Assembly: GCF_038502225.1 (NCBI RefSeq)
Contig: NW_027195247.1
Location: forward strand, 110,001-174,000
DNA length: 64,000 bases
Direction: 5' to 3'
DNA from: Cherax quadricarinatus
Lineage: Eukaryota; Arthropoda; Malacostraca; Decapoda; Parastacidae
Shown here: piece by piece, positions 1 to 10,392 of the stretch
How positions within the stretch are numbered: position 1 is the stretch's first letter
How the letters are laid out: each line of letters starts with the position of its first letter
The notes under the pieces: model-generated
Databases searched by the model: none
The model's input: only the letters and a program-made list of their open reading frames with translations
What the model was told of the DNA's origin: nothing
Position numbers and translations under genes: made by a program

Positions 1-3000
1 AGTGTCTCACTCTTCCATAAGTACACACGTTCATGGTGCCCGTGTCTCACTCTTCCATACGTACACAGGTTCATGGTGCCCGTGTCTCACTCTTCCATAC
101 GTACACAGGTTCATGGTGCCCGTGTCTCACTCTTCCATACGTACACAGGTTCATGGTGCCCGTGTCTCACTCTTCCATACGTACACAGGTTCATGGTGCC
201 CGTGTCTCACTCTTCCATACGTACACAGGTTCATGGTGCCCGTGTCTCACTCTTCCATACGTACACAGGCTCATGGTGCCCGTGTCTCACTCTTCCATAC
301 GTACACAGGTTCATGGTACTAGTGTCTCACTCTTCCATACGTACACACGTTCATGGTGCCCGTGTCTCACTCTTCCATACGTACACACGTTCATGGTACT
401 AGTGTCTCACTCTTCCATACGTACACACGTTCATGGTGCCCGTGTCTCACTCTTCCATACGTACACAGGTTCATGGTGCCCGTGTCTCACTCTTCCATAC
501 GTACACAGGTTCATGGTACTAGTGTCTCACTCTTCCATACGTACACAGGTTCATGGTGCCCGTGTCTCACTCTTCCATACGTACACAGGTTCATGGTGCC
601 AGTGTCTCACTCTTCCATACGTACACAGGTTCATGGTGCCCGTGTCTCACTCTTCCATACGTACACAGGTTCATGGTGCCCGTGTCTCACTCTTCCATAC
701 GTACACAGGTTCATGGTGCCCGTGTCTCACTCTTCCATACCATACACAGGTTCATGGTACTAGTGTCTCACTCTTCCATACGTACACAGGTTCATGGTGC
801 CCGTGTCTCACTCTTCCATACGTACACAGGTTCATGGTACTAGTGTCTCACTCTTCCATACGTACACAGGTTCATGGTACTAGTGTCTCACTCTTCCATA
901 CGTACACACGTTCATGGTGCCCGTGTCTCACTCTTCCATACGTACACAGGTTCATGGTGCCCGTGTCTCACTCTTCCATACGTACACAGGTTTATGGTAC
1001 TAGTGTCTCACTCTTCCATACGTACACAGGTTCATGGTGCCAGTCTCTCACTCTTCCATACGTACACATGTTCATGGTACTAGTGTCTCACTCTTCCATA
1101 CGTACACAGGTTCATGGTGCCAGTGTCTCACTCTTCCATACGTACACAGGTTCATGGTGCCAGTGTCTCACTCTTCCATACGTACACAGGTTCATGGTAC
1201 TAGTGTCTCACTCTTCCATACGTACACACGTTCATGGTACTAGTGTCTCACTCTTCCATACGTACACAGGTTCATGGTACTAGTGTCTCACTCTTCCATA
1301 CGTACACACGTTCATGGTACTAGTGTCTCACTCTTCCATACGTACACAGGTTCATGGTGCCAGTGTCTCACTCTTCCATACGTACACACGTTCATGGTAC
1401 TAGTGTCTCACTCTTCCATACGTACACAGGTTCATGGTACTACTGTCTCACTCTTCCATACGTACACAGGTTCATGGTACTAGTGTCTCACTCTTCCATA
1501 CGTACACAGGTTCATGGTACTACTGTCTCACTCTTCCATACGTACACACGTTCATGGTACTAGTGTCTCACTCTTCCATACGTACACACGTTCATGGTAC
1601 TAGTGTCTCACTCTTCCATACGTACACAGGTTCATGGTACTAGTGTCTCACTCTTCCATACGTACACACGTTCATGGTACTAGTGTCTCACTCTTCCATA
1701 CGTACACAGGTTCATGGTACTAGTGTCTCACTCTTCCATACGTACACACGTTCATGGTACTAGTGTCTCACTCTTCCATACGTACACAGGTTCATGGTAC
1801 TAGTGTCTCACTCTTCCATACGTACACACGTTCATGGTACTAGTGTCTCACTCTTCCATACGTACACAGGTTCATGGTACTACTGTCTCACTCTTCCATA
1901 CGTACACAGGTTCATGGTGCCCGTGTCTCTCTTCCATACGTACACACGTTCATGGTACTATTGTCTCACTCTTCCATACGTACACAGGTTCATGGTACTA
2001 CTGTCTCACTCTTCCATACGTACACAGGTTCATGGTGCCCGTGTCTCTCTTCCATACGTACACACGTTCATGGTACTAGTGTCTCACTCTTCCATACGTA
2101 CACAGGTTCATGGTACTACTGTCTCACTCTTCCATACGTACACAGGTTCATGGTGCCCGTGTCTCACTTCCATACGTACACACGTTCATGGTACTAGTGT
2201 CTCACTCTTCCATACGTACACAGGTTCATGGTACTACTGTCTCACTCTTCCATACGTACACAGGTTCATGGTGCCCGTGTCTCTCTTCCATACGTACACA
2301 CGTTCATGGTACTAGTGTCTCACTCTTCCATACGTACACAGGTTCATGGTACTACTGTCTCACTCTTCCATACGTACACAGGTTCATGGTGCCCGTGTCT
2401 CACTCTTCCATACGTACACGGGTTCATGGTGCCCGTGTCTCACTCTTCCATACGTACACAGGTTCATGGTACTAGTGTCTCACTCTTCCATACGTACACA
2501 GGTTCATGGTACTACTGTCTCACTCTTCCATACGTACACAGGTTCATGGTGCCCGTGTCTCACTCTTCCATACGTACACAGGTTCATGGTACTACTGTCT
2601 CACTCTTCCATACGTACACAGGTTCATGGTACTACTGTCTCACTCTTCCATACGTACACAGGTTCATGGTGCCCGTGTCTCACTCTTCCATACGTACACA
2701 GGTTCATGGTACTAGTGTCTCACTCTTCCATTCGTACACAGGTTCATGGTACTACTGTCTCACTCTTCCATACGTACACAGGTTCATGGTGCCCGTGTCT
2801 CACTCTTCCATACGTACACAGGTTCATGGTACTAGTGTCTCACTCTTCCATACGTACACAGGTTCATGGTACTACTGTCTCACTCTTCCATACGTACACA
2901 GGTTCATGGTGCCCGTGTCTCACTCTTCCATACGTACACAGGTTCATGGTGCCCGTGTCTCACTCTTCCATACGTACACAGGTTCATGGTGCCCGTGTCT

Positions 3001-4512
3001 CACTCTTCCATACGTACACAGGTTCAAGGTGCCCGTGTCTCACTCTTCCATACGTACACAGGTTCATGGTACTAGTGTCTCACTCTTCCATACGTACACA
3101 CGTTCATGGTGCCCGTGTCTCACTCTTCCATACGTACACACGTTCATGGTACTAGTGTCTCACTCTTCCATACGTACACACGTTCATGGTGCCCGTGTCT
3201 CACTCTTCCATACGTACACAGGTTCATGGTGCCCGTGTCTCACTCTTCCATACGTACACAGGTTCATGGTGCCCGTGTCTCACTCTTCCATACGTACACA
3301 GGTTCATGGTGCCCGTGTCTCACTCTTCCATACGTACACAGGTTCATGGTGCCCGTGTCTCACTCTTCCATACGTACACAGGTTCATGGTGCCCGTGTCT
3401 CACTCTTCCATACGTACACAGGTTCATGGTGCCCGTGTCTCACTCTTCCATACGTACACAGGTTCATGGTACTAGTGTCTCACTCTTCCATACGTACACA
3501 CGTTCATGGTGCCCGTGTCTCACTCTTCCATACGTACACACGTTCATGGTACTAGTGTCTCACTCTTCCATACGTACACACGTTCATGGTGCCCGTGTCT
3601 CACTCTTCCATACGTACACAGGTTCATGGTGCCCGTGTCTCACTCTTCCATACGTACACAGGTTCATGGTACTAGTGTCTCACTCTTCCATACGTACACA
3701 GGTTCATGGTGCCCGTGTCTCACTCTTCCATACGTACACAGGTTCATGGTGCCAGTGTCTCACTCTTCCATACGTACACAGGTTCATGGTGCCCGTGTCT
3801 CACTCTTCCATACGTACACAGGTTCATGGTGCCCGTGTCTCACTCTTCCATACGTACACAGGTTCATGGTGCCCGTGTCTCACTCTTCCATACCATACAC
3901 AGGTTCATGGTACTAGTGTCTCACTCTTCCATACGTACACAGGTTCATGGTGCCCGTGTCTCACTCTTCCATACGTACACAGGTTCATGGTACTAGTGTC
4001 TCACTCTTCCATACGTACACAGGTTCATGGTGCCCGTGTCTCACTCTTCCATACGTACACAGGTTCATGGTACTAGTGTCTCACTCTTCCATACGTACAC
4101 ACGTTCATGGTGCCCGTGTCTCACTCTTCCATACGTACACAGGTTCATGGTGCCCGTGTCTCACTCTTCCATACGTACACAGGTTTATGGTACTAGTGTC
4201 TCACTCTTCCATACGTACACAGGTTCATGGTGCCAGTCTCTCACTCTTCCATACGTACACATGTTCATGGTACTAGTGTCTCACTCTTCCATACGTACAC
4301 AGGTTCATGGTGCCAGTGTCTCACTCTTCCATACGTACACAATTTCATGGTGCCAGTGTCTCACTCTTCCATACGTACACAGGTTCATGGTGCCAGTGTC
4401 TCACTCTTCCATACGTACACAGGTTCATGGTGCCAGTGTCTCACTCTTCCATACGTACACAGGTTCATGGTGCCAGTGTCTCACTCTTCCATACGTACAC
4501 AGGTTCATGGTG
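1..4512. repeat. 40-bp minisatellite, about 112 copies
   Basis: The unit reads gtgtctcactcttccatacg followed by tacacaggttcatggtgccc. Common variants change the last five bases (gtgccc, gtacta, gtgcca) and aggt/acgt. Because 40 is not a multiple of 3 and the unit has few stops, long frames with His, Ser and Val-rich repeats arise in all three forward frames; they are not genes. One unit is 41 bp (position 738-747 reads taccatacac) and several near 1.9-2.3 kb are 38 bp. The array continues past the left edge and ends at unique sequence near 4513. Confidence 0.97.
1923..2394. repeat. 118-bp higher-order repeat inside the 40-bp array
   Basis: A shortened unit (gtgtctctcttcc, or gtgtctcacttcc in the third copy) recurs at 1923, 2041, 2159 and 2277, exactly 118 bp apart. 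Each block is three 40-bp units minus 2 bp. This marks a local amplification of a three-unit block. Confidence 0.9.
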
Positions 4513-4566
4513 TTGGCCAACATAACCGGTGGGACTTTTCTGATCCTGTAATAAACTCAAATACGG

Positions 4567-4805
4567 TATGTAATGTCAGCTACGCAGTACTGTGTGTTAT
4601 AGTGTCAGCTACCCAGTACTGTGTGTTATAATGTCAGCTGACCAGTACTATGTTAAAGTGTCAGCTACCCAGTACTGTGTGTTATAGTGTCAGCTACCCA
4701 GTACTGTGTGTTATAGTGTCAGCTACCAAGTACTACGTGTTATAGTGTCAGCTGACCAGTACTATGTTAAAGTGTCAGCTACCCAGTACTGTGTGTTAGT
4801 GTCAG
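4567..4805. repeat. 29-bp minisatellite, left block
   Basis: Unit ctacccagtactgtgtgtta then tagtgtcag (29 bp), with shorter variants carrying tgaccagtactatgttaaag. It is the left part of one array interrupted by a LINE fragment at 4806. The 55 bases between the 40-bp array and this block are unique. Confidence 0.95.
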
Positions 4806-5272
4806 CTTGGAAGCACTTGACTTGTACTCGTTGGAGCGCAGGAGGGAGAGATATATCATAATCTACACTTGGAAAATCTTGGAAGGAATGGTCCCAAATC
4901 TGCACACAGAAATCACTCCCTACGAAAGTAAAAGACTGGGCAGGCGATGCAAAATGCCGCCAATAAAAAGTAGGGGCGCCATTGGTACACTAAAAGAAAA
5001 CACCATAAGTGTCCGGGGCCCAAAACTGTTCAACAGCCTCCCATAAAGCATTAGGGGAATTGCCAATAAACCCCTGGCTGCCTTCAAGGGAGAGCTGGAC
5101 AGATACCTAAAGTCAGTGCCGGATCAGCCGGGCTGTGGCTCGTACGTCGGACTGCGTGCGGCCAGCAGTAACAGCCTAGTTGATCAGGCCCTGATCCATC
5201 GGGAGACCTGGTCATGGACCGGGCCGCGGGGGCGTTGATCCCCGGAATAACCTCCAGGTAACCTCCAGGTAA
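4806..5272 (+). mobile_element. CR1-like LINE family A2, 3' fragment inserted in the satellite
   Basis: Reading + strand, it encodes the C-terminal part of a non-LTR reverse transcriptase ORF2: LDLYSLERRRERYIIIYTWK, then a GPKLFNSLP motif, then [20 protein letters not shown] near the end. It matches the copies at 44.8-45.9 kb (minus) and 60.9-61.5 kb (plus). A TAA after the first NSLP (about 5044) replaces a serine codon and breaks the frame. The 3' end is a short tandem tail of aacctccaggt. The 5' end is truncated, as expected from incomplete target-primed reverse transcription. The 29-bp satellite resumes directly on the other side. Confidence 0.88.
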
Positions 5273-6763
5273 CCCAGTACTGTGTGTTATAGTGTCAGCT
5301 ACCCAATACTGTGTGTTATAGTGTCAGCTACCCAGTGCTGTGTGTTATAGTGTCAGCTACCCAGTACTATGTGTTATAGTGTCAGCTGACCAATACTATG
5401 TTAAAGTGTCGGCTACCCAGTACTGTGTGTTATAGTGTCAGCTACCCAGTACTGTGTGTTATAGTGTCAGCTACCCAGTACTGTGTGTTATAGTGTCAGC
5501 TACCCAGTACTGTGTGTTATAGTGTCAGCCACCCAGTACTGTGTGTTATAGTGTCAGCTACCCAGTACTATGTGTTATAGTGTCAGCTGACCAGTACTAT
5601 GTTATAGTGTCAGCTACCCAGTACTGTGTGTTATAGTGTCAGCTACCCAGTACTGTGTGTTATAGTGTCAGCTACCCAGTACTATGTGTTATAGTGTCAG
5701 CTGACCAGTACTATGTTATAGTGTCAGCTACCCAGCACTGTGTGTTATAGTGTCAGCTTCCCAGTACTGTGTGTTATAGTGTCAGCTGACCAGTACTATA
5801 TTAAAGTGTCAGCTACCCAGTACTGTGTGTTATAGTGTCAGCTACCCAGTACTATGTGTTATAGTGTCAGCTGACCAGTACTGTGTTATAGTGTCAGCTG
5901 ATCAGTACTATATTAAAGTGTCAACTACGCAGTACTGTGTGTTATAGTGTCAGCTACCCAGTACTGTGTGTTATAGTGTCAGCTGCCCAGTACTATGTGT
6001 TATAGTGTCAGCTACCCAGTACTGTGTGTAATATTGTCAGCTGACCAGTACTATGTTATAGTGTCAGTTGACCAGTACTATGTTATAGTGTCAGCTACCC
6101 AGTACTGTGTGTTATAGTGTCAGCTACCCAGTACATGGTGTTATAGTGTCAGCTACCCAGTACTGTGTGTTATAGTGTCAGCTACCCAGTACTGTGTGTT
6201 ATGGTGTCAGCTACCCAGTACTGTGTGTTATAGTGTCAGCTACCCAGTACTGTGTGTTATAGTGTCAGCTACCCAGTACTGTGTGTTATAGTGTCAGCTA
6301 CCCAGTACTGTGTGTTATAGTGTCAGCTACCCAGTACTGTGTGTTATAGTGTCAGCTACCCAGTACTGTGTGTTATAGTGTCAGCTACCCAGTACTGTGT
6401 GTTATAGTGTCAGCTACCCAGTACTGTGTGTTATAGTGTCAGCTACCCAGTACTGTGTGTTATAGTGTCAGCTACCCAGTACTGTGTGTTATAGTGTCAG
6501 CTACCCAGTACTGTGTGTTATAGTGTCAGCTACCCAGTACTGTGTGTTATAGTGTCAGCTACCCAGTACTGTGTGTTATAGTGTCAGCTACCCAGTACTG
6601 TGTGTTATAGTGTCAGCTACCCAGTACTGTGTGTTATAGTGTCAGCTACCCAGTACTGTGTGTTATAGTGTCAGCTACCCAGTACTGTGTGTTATAGTGT
6701 CAGCTACCCAGTACTGTGTGTTATAGTGTCAGCTACCCAGTACTGTGTGTTATAGTGTCAGCT
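5273..6763. repeat. 29-bp minisatellite, right block, about 52 copies
   Basis: Same unit as the left block. Variants are mixed up to about 6.12 kb. From about 6.20 to 6.76 kb the units are nearly identical, which suggests recent local homogenisation at the right side. Stops occur in every frame, so there is no long open frame. Confidence 0.96.
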
Positions 6764-6799
6764 TCATAATTCTAAAAGCTTAATATTAAAGACGTTGGA

Positions 6800-6800
<1 letters not shown>

Positions 6801-6870
<70 letters not shown>

Positions 6871-6882
6871 CATCATCATCAT
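6801..6882. repeat. (TTA)n microsatellite
   Basis: About 24 TTA/ATT triplets followed by a short (CAT)n. It follows AT-rich sequence with attaaagacg, and could be the tail of an unrecognised retroelement. Confidence 0.95.
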
Positions 6883-6952
6883 CCTTACAAAATTATTTTT
6901 AAGCTAGTTCTTCAATGGTCCTCGGATAATTACGGGTAATAGTGGAAAAAGA

Positions 6953-6964
6953 AATATTAATATT
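6953..6964. repeat. Target-site duplication, left copy (outer Penelope-like relic)
   Basis: aatattaatatt here is repeated exactly at 11337-11348. The two copies bracket the outer relic plus the LINE nested in it. Confidence 0.75.
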
Positions 6965-7081
6965 TAAAGTAAAAGGACACAAGTGCAACTAATGTGACAT
7001 TTATTGTGGCAACGTTTCGCTCTCCAGGAGCTTTATCATGGCTTGATAAAGCTCCTGGAGAGCGAAACGTTGCCACAATAA
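6965..7081 (+). mobile_element. Penelope-like terminal relic (family alpha), left part with foldback
   Basis: Starts taaagtaaaaggacacaagt and contains a perfect 38-bp inverted repeat (7001-7038 and 7044-7081, 5-nt loop). The + strand right arm carries a hammerhead-like core: GGC, UUGAUAA, A, stem GCUC/GAGC, GAAAC, then GUU and GCC. Penelope-like elements are known to carry minimal hammerhead ribozymes in their pseudo-LTRs and to leave inverted partial copies. The element resumes at 11265 after an inserted LINE. Assignment to Penelope-like elements is inference from this architecture; no coding sequence remains. Confidence 0.65.
7043..7074 (+). ncRNA. Hammerhead-like ribozyme core, family alpha
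   Basis: UUGAUAA (7043-7049), A, stem II 7051-7054 with 7060-7063, GAAA (7064-7067), palindromic ACGU (7067-7070), candidate cleavage-site base U at 7071, then GCC (7072-7074), which pairs with GGC (7040-7042) as stem I. Compared with the consensus CUGAUGA, positions C3 and G8 are U and A, which preserves the 3-8 pair. Activity is unknown. Confidence 0.5.
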
Positions 7082-7208
7082 GAACATAAGAACATAAGAA
7101 TGTAGGAACACTGCAGAAGGCCTACTGGCCCATACGAGGCAGGTCCTTATCAAAACGACATCTACCTAAAGCTACTCAAGAAACAACTCCCGCACCCCCC
7201 AACACCAA

Positions 7209-7625
7209 TCAAACCCAGCCCCTCCCACTCATATATTTGTCCAGTCTCTTCTTAAAGCTACCCAAGGTCCTAGCCTCTATCACCCCACTGGGAAGACTGT
7301 TCCACGCATCTACAACTCTGTTAGAAAACCAGTACTTACCTATGTCCTTTCTAAATCTAAACTTATCCAACTTAAATCCATTATTCCTGGTTCTTACCTG
7401 GTTCGACACCCTCAGTACTTTATTAATGTCTCCCTTGTTCATGCCCGTCATCCACTTATACACTTCAATGATATCTCCCCTCATTCTACGCCTCTCCAGA
7501 GAGTGGAGATTTAAGGCTTTAAGTCTATCTTCATACGGGAGGTTCCTTACACAGTAAATCATTTTAGTCATTCTTCTCTGTATGTTCTCTAATGAGTCTA
7601 TGTCCATCCTGTAGTAAGGGACCAA
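7209..7625 (-). pseudogene. LINE A1 ORF2 C-terminus, frameshifted part
   Basis: Continues ORF2 in another frame: DIDSLENIQRRMTKMIYCVR, then LHSLERRRMRGDIIEVYKWM, then WNSLPSGVIEARTLGSFKKR, ending GRGWV and a stop at 7209. This is the thumb/C-terminal region usual in CR1-type ORF2. The upstream frame reads AAQFWSLTTG where WSPYYRMD is expected, so one base (probably a C in tggtcccc) has been lost near 7619. Confidence 0.85.
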
Positions 7626-8437
7626 AACTGAGCAGCATAATCTAAATGAGGCCTCACTAGTGATGTATAGAGCTGTAAAATAACTTTTGGACTTCTGTTA
7701 CTTATACTTCTTGAGATAAATCCAAGTAATCTGTTGGCCTTGTTGCGCACACTGAGGCACTGCTGTCTTGGCTTTAGATTTCTGCTTACCATGACTCCCA
7801 AGTCTTTTTCACATTCTGTATGACCAAGCTCTACTTCACCTAGATTATAGCTTCGAGGGTTATTTTCATTACCAAGGGCAAGTACCTTACACTTATCCAC
7901 ATTAAACTTCATCTGCCATTTCTCAGACCAAGACATTAATTTGTTTAAATCGTCCTGGAGTTCATTGATATCCTCCTCAGAGTGAATTATACGGCCTATC
8001 TTTGTATCATCAGCAAACTTACTCATGTCACTAGTAATCCCTTCATCAAGGTCATTAATGTAAATTATGAACAAGAGAGGGCCTAAAACTGATCCTTGTG
8101 GAACGCCACTAGTGACTAATCCCCATTCAGATTTCACTCCATTAATGGTAACTCTCTGCTTTCTATTGGTAAGCCATGCCTCAATCCATGCTAGAACTTT
8201 ACCTCCTATACCATGAGCTGCCACTTTTCTTTAGAGTCTCTTGTGAGGTACTCTGTCGAAGGCTTTACTAAAATCCAAATAAACAATATCATATTCCTTA
8301 TCACTGTCAACTGCCTCAAATGTTCTATTGAAGAACGTCAGTAAGTTTGTCAGGCAGGAACGACCTCTCGTGAATCCATGCTGAGATTCATTTATCAAGT
8401 TATGCTCTTCAAGGTGACTTCTGATAATGTCAGCTAT
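7598..8437 (-). pseudogene. LINE A1 ORF2 reverse transcriptase, catalytic half
   Basis: Minus-strand frame with classic RT blocks: DFSKAFD-type region upstream, the GVPQGSVLGPLLFIIYINDL block, and FADD as the catalytic aspartates of the YxDD box, followed by DKCKVLALG and EKDLGVMVS. An in-frame TAA interrupts KRL-RKVAAHG near 8231. The 5' side stops at the Penelope-like insertion whose target-site duplication begins at 8426. Homology to CR1-group RT is clear; the copy cannot make full-length protein. Confidence 0.88.
8426..8437. repeat. Target-site duplication, left copy (inner relic)
   Basis: aatgtcagctat, repeated exactly at 8633-8644. The LINE reading frame continues across the pair when the intervening 195 bp plus one copy are removed in thought. 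Confidence 0.85.
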
Positions 8438-8632
8438 GTAATAAAGTTGGTAGAATTACCGACAATATGTAAAGTAAAAGGACACAAGTGCAACTAATGT
8501 GACATTTATTGTGGCAACGTTTCGCTCTCCAGGAGCTTTATCAAGCCATTACCTTGATAAAGCTTGATAAAGCTCCTGGAGAGCGAAACGTTGCCACAAT
8601 AAATGTCACATTAGTTGCACTTGTGTCCTTAC
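8438..8632 (-). mobile_element. Penelope-like terminal relic (family alpha), 195 bp, inserted in LINE ORF2
   Basis: A foldback element: the left side begins gtaataaagttggtagaatt and reaches caggagctttatcaag; the right side is its reverse complement back to gtgtccttac. One terminus (gtaataaag side) is complete, the other is truncated, as in the outer copy, which is in the opposite orientation. Constant 3' end, variable 5' end and 12-bp duplications point to retrotransposition rather than cut-and-paste. A hammerhead-like core lies on + at 8564-8589, with its ttgataa segment partly duplicated. Confidence 0.72.
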
Positions 8633-10378
8633 AATGTCAGCTATAATTGATTCTAATAACTTGCCCACTATAGATGTCAGGCTTATTGGACGGTAATTTG
8701 AAGGAGTGGACTTATCCCCTGATTTGAATATAGGAACCACATTAGCCATCTTCCACATCTCTGGCACAACACTGGTAAGGATGGACGCATTGAATACACT
8801 CGTTAATGGCTGACTAAGCTCCATCTTGCATTCCTTAAGTACCCTTGAAAACAACTCATCGGGTCCCGGGGACTTATTTTGTTTCAGTTTGTCTATCTGT
8901 TTAATAACCATGTCCCTCGTGACAGTAATATTAGTTAACTTAAATTCATCAGGAACTAAATAATTGTTAATTACTGGAATCTCATTTACATCTTCCTGTG
9001 TAAAAACTGACAAAAAATAGTCATTAAATAAGGAACACATTTCCAGTTCATTATCCGTCAGCTGTCCATTCCCAGATTTCAAAGGTCCTACTTTTTCCTT
9101 CACCTTCGTCCTATACACTTGAAAGAACCCCTTTGGATTAGTCTTTGATTCATTAGCGACTCTAATTTCATAGTCACGTTTAGCCTTTCTAATCGCCTTT
9201 TTTACTTCTCTTTTAAGCTGAACATATTGGTCAGTAAGGTTAACCTCTCCTCTTCTGATGCGCCTATAAATTCCCCTTTTCTCCCCTAATAGATGCTTTA
9301 ACCTCCTGTTAACCCATTTGGGATCGTTATTATTAGACCTAATTTCTCTCTGGGGAATGTATATACTCTGGGCACTGTGTACATTATTAAGAAAACAATC
9401 ATAAAAGCAGATCCCTTCATATTCATAAGTATGATTATCGTCAATAAAATCATTAGCTAGATAACCCCAATCAAGATTAGACAGATGTTCCCTAAGTCCA
9501 TTATAATCGGTAGAACGAAAATCGGGGATTTTTACTGTATTATCATTATTCTTGCATTCCCAATTAATGCTAAAGGTGATGGATTTGTGATCACTTGCGC
9601 CAAGCTCTTCAGTGATCTCCAGATTATTCACTAGTGTTTCCTTATTTGACAAGACTAGGTCTAGCAAATTATTACCCCTGGTAGGTTCAGTTACACTCTG
9701 TTTCAGAAAACAGTCCTGAGCTGTTTCCATGAAGTCACTGGACTCTAGATTACCTGTCAAAGAATTCCAGTCAATTTGGCTAAAGTTAAAGTCCCCTACT
9801 ATGACTACGTTACTGTGTCCAGAAGCCCTAACAATTTCGTCCCAAAGAAGTCTCCCTCTATCGTGATCCAAGCCTGGAGGTCGGTATATTACACCTAGAA
9901 TTAGTTTTTCTTGACCCTCCACGAACTCTACCCAAACAGACTCTGTTACTGCTCCATCTATTTTTATACCTTTTTTTATGCAACAATTAATATTTTCTCG
10001 AACATACAATGCAACTCCTCCCCCCTTCCCATTACATCTATCCACATTGAATAACTTAAATCCCTGAATATTACACTCAGCAGTCATATCCCGACTCTTT
10101 AAATCATACCACGTTTCAGTTAATGCAATGATATCAAAGTTCCCAGCACATGCTACCAAACGTAGTTCATTAATTTTATTTCTTGCACTTCTACTGTTAG
10201 CATAAAATACCATCATATGTTTTTTCTTCTGCACATTTTTCCTATTCATCTTTGTTTTTACACAATTTCTGAAATTATCATTACCCAGAGTTACTCCATG
10301 ACAGTTACTATTAAGATTCTTAATATCAGAGCATAAGTCAATATATCCATACTCATTATTAATCATTTCTAAACCCAT
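8633..10378 (-). pseudogene. LINE A1 ORF2: APE endonuclease and N-terminal RT
   Basis: The 590-residue frame runs from 10378 to about 8645 in LINE sequence; the last residues are from the relic. An endonuclease/exonuclease/phosphatase fold is evident: N61 in FYANSRSARNKI, E88 in LTETWY, D196 and N198 in VGDFNFSQIDW, and SDHKSITF at 262-269. A YRPP motif lies between. The RT begins with NKSPGPDELFSRVL, WKMANVVPIFKSG and NYRPISLTSIVGKLLE. The endonuclease nicks target DNA and RT copies the element RNA there. No stop occurs in this part. The first start codon is uncertain because the start lies just after ORF1. Confidence 0.88.
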
Positions 10379-10392
10379 ACCTCTAACTAATC

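Noticed and set aside
33..1283. His/Ser-rich repeat proteins in the 40-bp array
   Set aside because: Same argument; frames overlap in all phases and end only where a gtactag variant falls in phase.
1..6763. CRISPR array (regular 29- and 40-bp direct repeats)
   Set aside because: Units are contiguous with no unique spacers, and the window is eukaryotic with LINEs and SINEs.
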